Source of the DNA: Sinorhizobium arboris LMG 14919
Lineage (GTDB): Bacteria > Pseudomonadota > Alphaproteobacteria > Rhizobiales > Rhizobiaceae
DNA: 64,000 bases
Assembly: GCF_000427465.1 (NCBI RefSeq)
Contig: NZ_KE386497.1
Coordinates: 4,162-68,161 of the forward strand
Reading direction: 5' to 3'
The stretch's first letter is position 1; every line of letters begins with the position of its first letter. The notes beneath the pieces were generated by a model. That model had not been told where the DNA came from, did not search any database, and saw only the letters and a list, made by a program, of their open reading frames with translations. Positions 14,927-24,247 of this stretch are shown in pieces. The position numbers and the translations under genes were made by a program.

Positions 14927-17900
14927 CTGTTGGCCTCTGCAAACGCATCGACAGTCCGTTGCAGCTCTTCGCGCAAACTTGTGCAGAGGCTGCGGGTGGA
15001 TTCGTAGCCCACTTGTCTTGGATCGTATCTCACTTCAATTTGTAGTTTGCCCGACTGGTATCCGACACGAAACCAAAAGAGATAGTTCATAAGTGACTGA
15101 TTCATATCTTCGCCGATCCACAGCGGGTGTGGATCTGTGGATAGCAGGCGGCGCGGATAATGACGTTGGAGTCTCGCTCGATAGTTCACTCCGATCCGGG
15201 GTAACGGCAGACGATCGATCCGCTCCCGCACATCGGGATGCCGATTCAAGAACTTCAAAGCCCGGAAACCTATGCCCTTGCGCGGCAGCGCGCTGCGTTG
15301 CTGATATATAGAGCGAGCCCGGTCTTGACGAGACTCCGTTCCGGCAACGTATAACGGCAGGGGTACCAGTTCACCGATGTAGCCAATCGTTTGCGACGGA
15401 TCGATGTCGTCGAATAGACCTCCCCGGGTCGAAGTGAGACTGTCAATCCAGAGCGAGTAATTTCCGAAAGCGCGGCCAAATGCCCCCGAGATAGCCGCAA
15501 GCAATACATCAAAATCTTCGCAATGCGCAGACGTCGGCACAATCTTGAGAAGGCGCGTCGTCGTCTCCTCATCGAGCCTTAGACGGTATGTGGCCTGATC
15601 CTTCCATAGCGGCCTGCAGAATTTCTCATCGATTGGCCCATCGAAGCCTTCATAGTGGAGCCACCTCGCAGTTTCAGCCGAAAATCTTGCCGCACGTGAC
15701 CCGGCGTCACTTACACGGATATCAAACAACTCATACCGCAGACTCTCCCAATGTTGGAGCTCGGCTGGTGCTTCGCCATTCGCGTAATCATTCAATCGGG
15801 CGAGCCATTGAGAAAGGGGCGTGGTCCCTGGATCTGCAGCGATTCGGCCTGCAGCAAGCGAGCTATAAGCTTTATCGAGCGCATTCAGGAACAGCCTGTA
15901 TCCAACCCCGTCTGCTACAAAGTGATGCAGCAGAACAAGCAAATAGTAATCGCCGCTTTCTGATGTCCGGAAGGCTGAGACTTTGACAAGAGGCGTCCGG
16001 CCGTCAAATCGAAAACTGTGCTGACGCTCAGCACAGGCGCGCTCAATGACCGTGAGCTGTTCTGATGTGGCTACTCCGACAAGGTCTACTTCCTCTACAG
16101 GGCAATCTGCTATTGATCCGATTACCTGAGATAGACCCCTGTCCGTTTGGTTAATACGGAGCCTCAGTCCTTCCTCCCGCCCGATGACATGCACAAGGGC
16201 ACGTTCAAGAATGGAAATATTCAACAGGCCGGCGGGCATGAAGAAAAGATCGCCAATGTTGTAGTGCTCGCCCAGTCCAACAATACTATTCCAATGTGTG
16301 ACTGCAGGGGTTACCGGCAGCGATCCCTTGAGGGTCACACCTGTCGCCGCCGGCGCTTGGTGCGTTGCCAGTTGCCGGATCGTCGGTGTCCGGTGCAACT
16401 GACCGACCGTCAAGTTTACTCCCGCGTTACGCGCCAGTGTGACGCACCGCACACTCAGAAGCGAATTTCCGCCGACGTCAAAGAAGCTGTCATCAATGCC
16501 GATAGCTTTGGTGCCCAACAGCTCTTGCCAAATCGCGGCGAGGAGTTGCTCCCTTTCCGTGCGCGGTTCAGCCGATCTCGCTTTTCGGATCGGGCGGGAT
16601 GAAATGGAAGACAGACGAGCCCGATCTATTTTCCCGCTGGGTGTGAGCGGCATACGTTCCACCATCCGAAAATCCGACGGCAGCATGTAAGACGGAAGTG
16701 CCTGCCGCAGATGAGTTAGAATGTCTCCTGAAGTCAGATTTTCGTGAGTTGGGGCCAGAAGGGAAACGAGCCGCCGATCGTCATCCGCGCCTTCTACCAG
16801 AACCGCGGCTCGCGCAACGCCAGGATAAGATTCAAGCGCCGCTTCAATTTCCTCCAGCTCAATTCTGAAACCCCGAAGCTGAATTTGGTTGTCCGCTCGA
16901 CCGCAAATCTCCAGAAGGCCTTTGGGTGAAATGCGGGCGATATCGCCACTGCGATAAAGGACGCTGTACTGGCCTCCATCGTATGGGTTTGGCACGAAAG
17001 AGTGCTCAGTTCGCTCGGGGTCCTGCCAGTATCCTGCGCTCACACAGCGTCCTGCGAAGCAAAGTTCACCTGAGACTCCGACGGGAACCCGCTTCAACTC
17101 TGCATCAAGGACATAAACTTTCACATTATCGATCGGGCGCCCAACCGGAATAACTAACGAGCCATCGTCGGCATCCGATGTTCGGTACACCGCCGCATTA
17201 GATGCGCACTCCGTTGTGCCATAAAAATTCCATAGCGGCACATCTGGAAAGCACTCTCGCCAACGAATAGGAAGCGATGGCGGCATCGGTTCAGCACTGC
17301 TTGTAACCAGGCGCAAGCTGGTCGTTTTCGGCTGTCGCTTTTGAGAGGCGATTAACCCGGTCAAAATGGCCGGAGAGGCAAACAACCGCGTCACGTGATG
17401 CCTTGCTAATGCGCTCAACAAGAGGTCGGGGTCGAGCAACTGCTCATGCGTAAGGATCAGCGTCGGTACCCCCTTCAGGAGCCCTCCAAAATACTCCCAC
17501 ACCGCAGCAACAAGTACCGCTGACTTCTGAACAACCATCACGTCGGTACCATCGAAAGGAAAGCATCGCCACATCCAATTCAATCGATTGAGAATTGCAT
17601 ATTCCGGAATAAGAACGCCCTTCGCCTTACCGGTCGAGGATGAAGTATATATTAGGCTGGCTGCACCCTCCTCGAGTGGCTCGACAGCGCGCCGCGAGAC
17701 CCGGCCAGGGTCGTATCGAGCCTGCAGCGTAGACAGATTAACGCACGGCACACCGAAAGTGGCCTCTTCATCCGCGACGGCGTGAACAAGGAGGTTTGCC
17801 CCACTGTCCCTTATAATGTGGCCGATCCGTTCCTTCGGGAAACTTGGCGATATAGGCACGACGATCGCCTGCAAGTTCCGGATCGCCAAAGTAGTGGCCG

Positions 17901-20900
17901 CTACATCTGGAGACTGGTCGACCAGTATGGCGACGCTGTCACCCGCGCCCACCCCGCAAGCTTGCAGAACGGACTGGATCGTAGCCACGCGTTTGCGCAA
18001 CTGACCAAACGTGATTGTGCCGAACTCGCCGAAAAAAGCCACTTGATCGACAGTTGAAGCGCTCACTTGATTAAATGCTTCCACAAGCGAAGGCTCACCC
18101 TCACCTAACGGCTCATCGCCCTGTAGCGCGTCTAAAAAAGCGACTTCCGACGGACTGAGGCCGCTCAGCGCCACAATCGGCTCGTGTGGCCTCTCGACAC
18201 AGGCAGCAATGAGATAGCGAAGATTGTCGGCCATGCGAGCGATCACATCGCTCGAAAAACTGTCTTTGGCATAGGCCAGTTGCAACGCAATTGCGTCGCC
18301 TTCGTCTTGCGCGTAAAGGGTGAGATCGAATTTCACATAGCCTGTGTCATATTCGCGAAATGTCAGCTCCAAATCACGTTTTGCTGGGGGCTCCGGAGGC
18401 TCGGAGTACATGTTAAACATGACTTGGAAAATAGGCGATTGACCAGGTTCGCGGTGGAATCGAGTATCCTGAACCATCCAGCTAAATGGATACGCCGAGT
18501 TCGCGATAGCATCGCTTATGAGGCTCTGCACGTTGGTCGCGTGCGTCACAAAGGATTTATTAACATCGATCGTAGTTCGGATTGGCAGCATGTTGAGGAA
18601 GAATCCCACGATCTTCTCGGTGCCTGGTTGACCACGCACCACATGCGGTATGCCAACGACGACATCGTCTTGCCCGCTATACATTCGCAACAACAGCTTG
18701 AAACAAGCCAAGAGGATCGTAGAAGTCGTGCATCTGTGCCGGCGTGCAAAGTCTCGCACGTGATCGGACAGTTCGCGCTCAAGGAAAAACGCATGCGAGC
18801 TCCCACGCCACGAGTTCTCTTCCGGCCGCGGTCGCCTGCTCCCCAGCGAAAGTACCGGAGGATTGTCGCCTATCTGCCGACGCCAATACCGCCGCTGATC
18901 ATCGAGCGAGTTCGGTGTAATGTGTACACTTTCCCAATGAGCATAGGTCGAGAGGGATGTGCGTTCCGCTGGAGAGAACGCAGCGGCATTGGAGTATCTT
19001 GTCTGCAAGTCTCTGAGGAAGACAGAGATCGACCACGCATCGATGATGATTTCGTGCGCGCTTATCAATATGAGATGGTCATCCTCGCCGAGGCGGATCA
19101 TCCGCGCACGAAACAAACGTCCTTGACTGAGGTCAAAGGTGTTGTTGAGCTCCGTGCGCCGCAGCTCCGCCACTAGTTCATCGGCCTCCGTTTGAGTCAG
19201 GTGAGTGGCGTCCACCAACTCTAGGTCGGAGCGCTGCGGATCATCAAAAATCTGAACCGGCCCGTCTTCGTCGCTGAAACGTGCTGAGAGCGCGTCATGC
19301 GCCTGAACAACATCGAACCAGGCTTCATTGAATGCGGCGAGATCGATGGCGCCTCGTATACGCAGCCCGCCCTGAATAATATAGTTCTTCGCAGCCGGAT
19401 TGAGCTGCCAGAGAAACCAGAGGTGTTCTTGCACTTGCGTCAGGGGTGACCGTTTTAGCTTCCCGCTCGCAGGAAGCAAGTTCTGGGTTGTCTTGGATTG
19501 GCTTGATATCGCCGCCCCTAGAGATCTGATGGTCCCATTCAGAACAAGCCTGAAATCCACCTTTGCCGCGAGCTGCCTCTGTATCTGAGCCAATATAAGC
19601 ATCGCCCGGAGCGAGTCGCCGCCAAGATCCAAGAATTGGTCGTTGGCGCCGATAACTTCGATCCCAAGAACGTTGGACCAAATCTCTCGCAGTGTGCTTT
19701 CGAGCTCCGTCTTTGGCTCCTCGAACGGGCTCAGCAGTTCGGGGCGAACGGTCGTCGGGTCCGGCAATGACGCGAGATCCACCTTGCCGTTTGAGGTGAT
19801 CGGGAATCGGTCGACACGAATGATTCGTTCTGGAATCATGTATCGGGGAAGCACTTCGGCGACAAAGCTTCGGAGTTCCCTCTCTGTTAGTTCGGCAGGA
19901 GCCGACACATAGGCCACTATTCGTCTTCGTCTGGATTCGCGATTGGTACAGGTTATGTCGCGTGCGGTTAGTTTCACGCTCTCGTGGACGGGTGCGGTAG
20001 CCACTGCGGCAGTTACCAGAGGATGAGCGCATAGGTGAGACTCGATCTCTCCAAGTTCGATCCGGTGCCCCCGCAGCTTGATCTGACGATCTCGTCTACC
20101 TAGACATTCCAGAAGGCCGTCTGCCCTGATGCGTCCGAGATCGCCGGTCCTGTAGAGGTGTCGATAGGATGGGTCGTCGGAGAAAGGGTTTGGCACAAAG
20201 GCATCTCTGGTACGGTCGCTATCGTTGATGTATCCATCAGCGACACCGACTCCGCTGACATGGATCTCGCCGACTTCCCCCGCCTTGCACAGGCGCAAAC
20301 CATTGGCGACATAAACCTCAAGATTGGAAATCGGCCTGCCGATGGGCACATAGGTGTCCGCTGCGCTGGGTGGGACCGATATCAAATGGTGCGTCACCCC
20401 GTCCGCACATTCTGTCGGGCCGTAGTGATTGAGAATGGGGACTTGAGGATAGAGCGTCAGCCAACTGCGCGCCAAGGCAGGTGTCAGCGGTTCGCCGACC
20501 GTAGATACCATGCGTAAGGCACCGAGGAGCCGCTCCGTGGCTGAGAGCGTCTGCAGGTGTTCAACGAATATGGCGAGCACCGATGGAACGAATTGGACGA
20601 CTGCGACCCGATGTGCCTGCAGTGCTTTAAGAAGCGCCAAGGGAGATCTCAGCGTCGCATCATCTATGATCGCGACGCAACTGCCGACACACAATCCTGC
20701 CAAAAGCTGCCATAGGGAGATGTCAAAGCCATGAGAGGCAGTCTGTGCGACACAGTCCTGCTCACTTATTTCGAGCGCATTTATCTTGGCCATCAAATGG
20801 TTGTTTAGGCCCGCGCGCTGAACCATCACGCCCTTGGGCCGTCCCGTCGAACCGGACGTAAACAGAATGTAAGCGAGACGGGGTTCAGCCGAAGATGGCA

Positions 20901-21366
20901 TTGCAGGAGAGAAACGGCTACCGAGTAGCGCCGTCTCCACCGTCATGAATTGTCTGGCGCCGTCGCAGTCTTTCTCAAAGAGACCAAGCGCCTCCGGTTT
21001 TTCTGGCCCGATAATCAGTGTGCATCCACTTTGCTTAATCATGAAGGAAATTCGGGAGGCTGGTAAGGATGGATCGAGCGGCAAATATGTTGAGCCGCTT
21101 TTCAGAATGGCGATTACTGTGGCTGCCCAATTAGAGTTCCGTTCGCCGCAATAGGCCACGACCGCGCCATCCGCGCAGCGCTCCCGTAGGGTGTTTGCGA
21201 TGGTACCTGACAGCACCCGCAGCTCACCATATGTGAGCTCCTCCGAGCCATGCTGGATTGCAATCCTGTCGGGGGATGATGCCGCAATCTTGTCGATAGC
21301 CGCGACTACATCGATGAACTGGCTTCCGACAAATTCGGGCTTCGCAGGTCGAACTTCGTTAAGCAT
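14923..21366 (-). CDS. Nonribosomal peptide synthetase (NRPS2), A-T-C-A-T-E-like
   Basis: 2147 residues. Order: A1 (about 20-540; TSGSTGRPKGVMV; NHYGPTECADG), carrier Ser585 (LGGDSL), C (about 640-1060), A2 (about 1100-1600), carrier Ser1635 (VGGNSL), and a terminal condensation-superfamily domain (about 1680-2147; HHFVADG at 1814). The terminal domain resembles epimerases (GYIGELVPL, KGIGF) but lacks their EGHGRE glutamate motif. There is no N-terminal C domain and no thioesterase. Oddities: the internal C motif reads HEIIIDA at 771-777, losing the catalytic second His, and A2 has Val near residue 1286 where alpha-amino acid adenylators have Asp235 (LVAAVWEYF) plus a TSSSTGKAKGV loop, so its substrate is probably not a plain alpha-amino acid. 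GAGAGGAG precedes the ATG. A NifA UAS and a near-consensus sigma54 element lie upstream. Confidence 0.95.
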   Translation of the reverse strand: MLNEVRPAKPEFVGSQFIDVVAAIDKIAASSPDRIAIQHGSEELTYGELRVLSGTIANTLRERCADGAVVAYCGERNSNWAATVIAILKSGSTYLPLDPSLPASRISFMIKQSGCTLIIGPEKPEALGLFEKDCDGARQFMTVETALLGSRFSPAMPSSAEPRLAYILFTSGSTGRPKGVMVQRAGLNNHLMAKINALEISEQDCVAQTASHGFDISLWQLLAGLCVGSCVAIIDDATLRSPLALLKALQAHRVAVVQFVPSVLAIFVEHLQTLSATERLLGALRMVSTVGEPLTPALARSWLTLYPQVPILNHYGPTECADGVTHHLISVPPSAADTYVPIGRPISNLEVYVANGLRLCKAGEVGEIHVSGVGVADGYINDSDRTRDAFVPNPFSDDPSYRHLYRTGDLGRIRADGLLECLGRRDRQIKLRGHRIELGEIESHLCAHPLVTAAVATAPVHESVKLTARDITCTNRESRRRRIVAYVSAPAELTERELRSFVAEVLPRYMIPERIIRVDRFPITSNGKVDLASLPDPTTVRPELLSPFEEPKTELESTLREIWSNVLGIEVIGANDQFLDLGGDSLRAMLILAQIQRQLAAKVDFRLVLNGTIRSLGAAISSQSKTTQNLLPASGKLKRSPLTQVQEHLWFLWQLNPAAKNYIIQGGLRIRGAIDLAAFNEAWFDVVQAHDALSARFSDEDGPVQIFDDPQRSDLELVDATHLTQTEADELVAELRRTELNNTFDLSQGRLFRARMIRLGEDDHLILISAHEIIIDAWSISVFLRDLQTRYSNAAAFSPAERTSLSTYAHWESVHITPNSLDDQRRYWRRQIGDNPPVLSLGSRRPRPEENSWRGSSHAFFLERELSDHVRDFARRHRCTTSTILLACFKLLLRMYSGQDDVVVGIPHVVRGQPGTEKIVGFFLNMLPIRTTIDVNKSFVTHATNVQSLISDAIANSAYPFSWMVQDTRFHREPGQSPIFQVMFNMYSEPPEPPAKRDLELTFREYDTGYVKFDLTLYAQDEGDAIALQLAYAKDSFSSDVIARMADNLRYLIAACVERPHEPIVALSGLSPSEVAFLDALQGDEPLGEGEPSLVEAFNQVSASTVDQVAFFGEFGTITFGQLRKRVATIQSVLQACGVGAGDSVAILVDQSPDVAATTLAIRNLQAIVVPISPSFPKERIGHIIRDSGANLLVHAVADEEATFGVPCVNLSTLQARYDPGRVSRRAVEPLEEGAASLIYTSSSTGKAKGVLIPEYAILNRLNWMWRCFPFDGTDVMVVQKSAVLVAAVWEYFGGLLKGVPTLILTHEQLLDPDLLLSALARHHVTRLFASPAILTGLIASQKRQPKTTSLRLVTSSAEPMPPSLPIRWRECFPDVPLWNFYGTTECASNAAVYRTSDADDGSLVIPVGRPIDNVKVYVLDAELKRVPVGVSGELCFAGRCVSAGYWQDPERTEHSFVPNPYDGGQYSVLYRSGDIARISPKGLLEICGRADNQIQLRGFRIELEEIEAALESYPGVARAAVLVEGADDDRRLVSLLAPTHENLTSGDILTHLRQALPSYMLPSDFRMVERMPLTPSGKIDRARLSSISSRPIRKARSAEPRTEREQLLAAIWQELLGTKAIGIDDSFFDVGGNSLLSVRCVTLARNAGVNLTVGQLHRTPTIRQLATHQAPAATGVTLKGSLPVTPAVTHWNSIVGLGEHYNIGDLFFMPAGLLNISILERALVHVIGREEGLRLRINQTDRGLSQVIGSIADCPVEEVDLVGVATSEQLTVIERACAERQHSFRFDGRTPLVKVSAFRTSESGDYYLLVLLHHFVADGVGYRLFLNALDKAYSSLAAGRIAADPGTTPLSQWLARLNDYANGEAPAELQHWESLRYELFDIRVSDAGSRAARFSAETARWLHYEGFDGPIDEKFCRPLWKDQATYRLRLDEETTTRLLKIVPTSAHCEDFDVLLAAISGAFGRAFGNYSLWIDSLTSTRGGLFDDIDPSQTIGYIGELVPLPLYVAGTESRQDRARSIYQQRSALPRKGIGFRALKFLNRHPDVRERIDRLPLPRIGVNYRARLQRHYPRRLLSTDPHPLWIGEDMNQSLMNYLFWFRVGYQSGKLQIEVRYDPRQVGYESTRSLCTSLREELQRTVDAFAEANR

Positions 21367-21432
21367 AAATCTCCTCTCAGGGCGCGATCACTAGGTCACG
21401 GTCGGGAGGCGTGACGCGTCGCGACGAGAGGT

Positions 21433-21449
21433 TTCAAAACTCGTGCCAA
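21433..21449 (-). promoter_or_regulatory. Candidate sigma54 -24/-12 element of the NRPS2-MATE operon
   Basis: On the minus strand TTGGCACGAGTTTTGAA has an excellent -24 block, but the -12 dinucleotide ten bases later is GA instead of GC. It lies about 70 bp upstream of the NRPS2 start, with a TGT-N10-ACA motif about 118 bp further upstream of the expected start site. Confidence 0.45.
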
Positions 21450-21532
21450 TTACGCGAAGAGGCGCTCAGGCAAGAATGAAGCGCAATATCAACCGTTTAA
21501 ATGAGGAGCAGGAAACCCGGTCGAACTATAGT

Positions 21533-21548
21533 TGTCACGGACGCTACA
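21533..21548 (-). promoter_or_regulatory. Putative NifA upstream activator sequence for NRPS2
   Basis: TGT-CACGGACGCT-ACA matches TGT-N10-ACA exactly. Its spacing from the -24 block at 21446 is typical for NifA-activated promoters. Confidence 0.5.
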
Positions 21549-21923
21549 AACAGACGGCGGTGCCGGTTACGCACGTTTCTGAGGAATAGCGGTCAGGAGA
21601 GTGTGAACCCGGCAACATTTGGAGCAATTTTCGCTGTCTCGGATCCTGACGCGCCCAAGACCCAGCGCGGGCAAACGAGGTTACCGGCCCTTTGCACCAT
21701 CGGTATCGATGCACTACCAGCACTCTGCCGCAGGACGCAAGGGAAGGAAGCAAGGGACGGAAGCAATGGCGGGATGGCAGGTCCGAGAGGCGAGCTTACA
21801 AGCAAGACTCACACGTGCGAGTCGGCTTGTTCTTGCTCGCCGCCATGCACTGGGTCGGTAGCTTCTATAGCGCGCCGCGTTACCTTTGCAGGGGTAATCT
21901 CCGAGCAAAAAGTGTTCAGTATA
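21549..21923. other. Intergenic region between NRPS2 and nodF
   Basis: Divergent promoter region. Apart from the NifA and nod box motifs at its two edges I see no gene or further recognisable signal. Confidence 0.5.
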
Positions 21924-21970
21924 TAGATAACATAAATGCGTTCTATCCAAACAATCTATTTTCCAAATCT
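21924..21970 (+). promoter_or_regulatory. nod box upstream of nodFE
   Basis: The 3' half, starting ATCCAAACAATC at 21945 and running to AAATCT, follows the nod box consensus (ATC-N-AAACAATC-R-ATTTTACCAATC) with few changes. Six bases before that ATC stands ATG, matching the GATG-N6-ATC arm. The outermost 5' part is weak. It is 208 bp upstream of nodF. Confidence 0.75.
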
Positions 21971-22177
21971 TAGTCGATGGTGCATATAAAATGTACTTAA
22001 CATACAAGTGATTTTCTATGAATTTTGCTCTCTATACCAGAATCCATGCATGTTCATTCCAGTTCAATCGTAATCCACTTAGCTCGCCATGCGAGATTCG
22101 AGAGGCGCAGCATTCGAAGTATGCCGACCAGTATTAACACGGCCTCGAGATCGAAACGTATAATGGAAGGAACCGGT

Positions 22178-22444
22178 GTGTCCGATCAACTCGTTGAAGA
22201 CGTTATAGCTACAATCAGGAAGCGCGCCGGGGCAGCTACATCGGCGGATTGCGAAGAAATAACAGTCGCTACGGAACTAACCTCGCTCGGCCTTGATTCA
22301 CTCGACCTGGCGGATCTTCTCTGGGACCTCGAGGAAGCCAATAACGTTGAGATCCACATGAACATAGCGGATGCCTGGTCAAATCTTCATACCGTCGGCG
22401 ATTTGGTGGAAGCCCTGCGTACCTTAATGGCAAAGGTGTCTTGA
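22178..22444 (+). CDS. nodF: NodF, specialised acyl carrier protein for Nod factor acyl chain
   Basis: 88 residues. The phosphopantetheine site is the Ser of GLDSLDLADLLWDLE, and IEMNxADAWSNL-type NodF residues follow (IHMNIADAWSNL). NodF carries the growing polyunsaturated acyl chain used by NodA. The GTG start is chosen because SDQL follows it as in NodF (ADQL) and GGAAGGA is six to seven bases upstream; the longer frame to 22025 runs into the promoter. nodE follows without a gap. Confidence 0.93.
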   Translation: MSDQLVEDVIATIRKRAGAATSADCEEITVATELTSLGLDSLDLADLLWDLEEANNVEIHMNIADAWSNLHTVGDLVEALRTLMAKVS

Positions 22445-23653
22445 ATGGATAAACGCGTCGTCATTACCGGGGTCGGCGGGCTATGCGCCCTCGGCAGCAA
22501 TGCGGCCTCCATTTGGCGAGGCATGTGTGCTGGCATTTCCGCCATCGGGCCGATCTCCAATGCCGAGCTTTATGAGCTAGACGGCATTATCGGTGCCGAG
22601 ATCAAAGTACTGCCGGAGCACGACATCTGCAAAAAGCAACTCGCCTCCATGGATCGTTTCAGCCTACTTGCTGTGCTTGCTGCCCGTGAGGCGGTAGAGC
22701 AGGCGGGGCTTTCCTGTGACGAATGGAATGCCGATCGCTATGGTGCAACTGTTGGCGTCGGCATTTGTGGCTCCGAGGCAGTTGAGGAAAATTACCGCGC
22801 CCTGCTTTTGGACGGCGCCAAGCGGACCGGGATCCTCACTGTTCCGAGAGTGATGCCTGGTGCCGCTGCGGGCCAAGTTAGCATCCATCTGGGCTTGCGC
22901 GGGCCAGTTTTCGGCGTCACTGCCGCGTGCGCCTCCGCCAACAATGCAATCGCCTCGGCGGTGGACCTGATCAGGCTCGGCCGAGCCGACGTCATGATTG
23001 CCGGCGGTAGCGATGCACCGCTCGTATGGGGTGTACTAAAATCATGGGAAGCGTTGCGCGTTCTTGCACCGGACACTTGCCGCCCCTTCTCTGCAGACAG
23101 AAAGGGCGTGGTACTCGGAGAGGGTGCTGGTATGGCTGTGCTGGAAAGCTATCAACATGCAAAAGCGCGCGGTGCAACGATCCTGGCTGAGATCGCCGGC
23201 ATTGGCCTTTCGGCGGACGCCTTCCATATTGTTGCACCGATTGCCGAAGGGCCAGAGGCTGCGATGCGTCAGTGCCTTCAAGACGCCGGGCTGAATGCCG
23301 ATGATGTCGACTATCTCAACGCACACGGCACCGGCACCAAAGCGAATGATGAGGTTGAGACGGCGGCGATCAAGCGGGTTTTTGGGGATCATACTCGCTC
23401 GATGTCGGTCTCGTCCACCAAATCTATGCATGGACATTGTCTCGGTGCAGCAAGCGCGCTCGAAATGATTGCCTGTGTGATGGCTATCCGCGATGGGATT
23501 GTCCCGCCCACGGCAAACTACAACGAGCATGATCCAAAATGCGATCTCGACGTCACGCCAAATGTGCCCCGCGAACGAGAGGTACGAGTAGCGTTGAGCA
23601 ACGCGTTCGCCATGGGAGGCACAAACGCGGTTCTGGCATTCAGACAGGTGTAG
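22445..23653 (+). CDS. nodE: NodE, beta-ketoacyl synthase for unsaturated Nod factor acyl chain
   Basis: 402 residues, full length for NodE. It is a FabF-like ketosynthase: active-site Cys162 in [14 protein letters not shown], and the His motifs [11 protein letters not shown] and [13 protein letters not shown]. With NodF it builds the alpha,beta-unsaturated C16-C20 acyl chains that set host range, especially toward galegoid legumes. It shares the nod box transcript with nodF. It sits more than 26 kb from nodABC, next to the NRPS genes and a virG ghost, so the pair was probably acquired or moved separately. Confidence 0.95.
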   Translation: MDKRVVITGVGGLCALGSNAASIWRGMCAGISAIGPISNAELYELDGIIGAEIKVLPEHDICKKQLASMDRFSLLAVLAAREAVEQAGLSCDEWNADRYGATVGVGICGSEAVEENYRALLLDGAKRTGILTVPRVMPGAAAGQVSIHLGLRGPVFGVTAACASANNAIASAVDLIRLGRADVMIAGGSDAPLVWGVLKSWEALRVLAPDTCRPFSADRKGVVLGEGAGMAVLESYQHAKARGATILAEIAGIGLSADAFHIVAPIAEGPEAAMRQCLQDAGLNADDVDYLNAHGTGTKANDEVETAAIKRVFGDHTRSMSVSSTKSMHGHCLGAASALEMIACVMAIRDGIVPPTANYNEHDPKCDLDVTPNVPREREVRVALSNAFAMGGTNAVLAFRQV

Positions 23654-23746
23654 CAGCGGCGCGTCATGCCGTGTCCAGTTAACGGCTCCTGTTCTGCCTC
23701 GATCGTTAAAACGCGCTCCGGTCCGGTCCCATGACTCGACGCTTCA

Positions 23747-23807
23747 AAGCAACGCCGGCTGATCTCTGAACACAGCGGTGGGGTGAAGCTGACGCCCCGT
23801 GAGCTCT
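23747..23807 (+). pseudogene. Ghost fragment of a second virG
   Basis: About 60 bp closely resembling codons inside virG at 45687-45747 (shared AAGCAACGCCGG, TGATCTC-GAACACAGCGG and AAGCTGACG runs). The translated remnant reads QRRLISEHSGGVKLTPREL. No start or remaining receiver domain is present. Confidence 0.7.
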
Positions 23808-23876
23808 GGAGACCTGAATGTCTTTGCCGACCGTGCTACAAACGCAAAGAGGCTACCCATGGGCGACGGGACTCTC

Positions 23877-24050
23877 GCGACGCTGATCATGAGCGCCAAG
23901 CTTAACGACGTCGATCCGCAGGCATGGCTTGCCGACGTGCTCGCTCACACCGCCGACACCCCGATCACCAGGCTCGGGCAATTGCTCCCGTGGAATTGAC
24001 AGGCAACAAAGTTCCTACAGCATCAGGCTGCCTAACCTGCGGCCCTGGCG
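23877..24050 (+). pseudogene. IS66 transposase (TnpC) C-terminal fragment, copy 1
   Basis: Encodes ATLIMSAKLNDVDPQAWLADVL, the conserved C-terminal region of IS66 transposases, and ends with a PWN-like tail. It is nearly identical to 27090-27262 in the same orientation; copy 2 retains an extra upstream SDRG segment. Confidence 0.85.
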
Positions 24051-24247
24051 ACGTGGCTTGCGTGCATAGTATCCATGGAGGGGTGCGCGGGGGCGCGTTA
24101 TTGGCGCGCTGTTGGCGAACGGCGGGATTTGTCGGCGCATCTGGTGCAGATTTTTTGGTTCCACCCGTCGTGCGCGCCCCAAGTCTCCGCCCTCGCCGCC
24201 GGCTTCATCTTGCTCAAATCGGCCCGCACGGCCTAAGGCTTATGGAT
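24051..24247. other. Short spacer between IS66 fragment and prolyl oligopeptidase stop
   Basis: No gene seen. It contains GC-rich inverted segments near 24080-24120 (for example GGGGGCGCGTTATTGGCGCG) but no clear terminator T-run. Confidence 0.4.

Noticed and set aside
18184..19176. 330-codon plus-strand frame opposite NRPS2
   Set aside because: Antisense to the condensation domain of NRPS2; no recognisable product.
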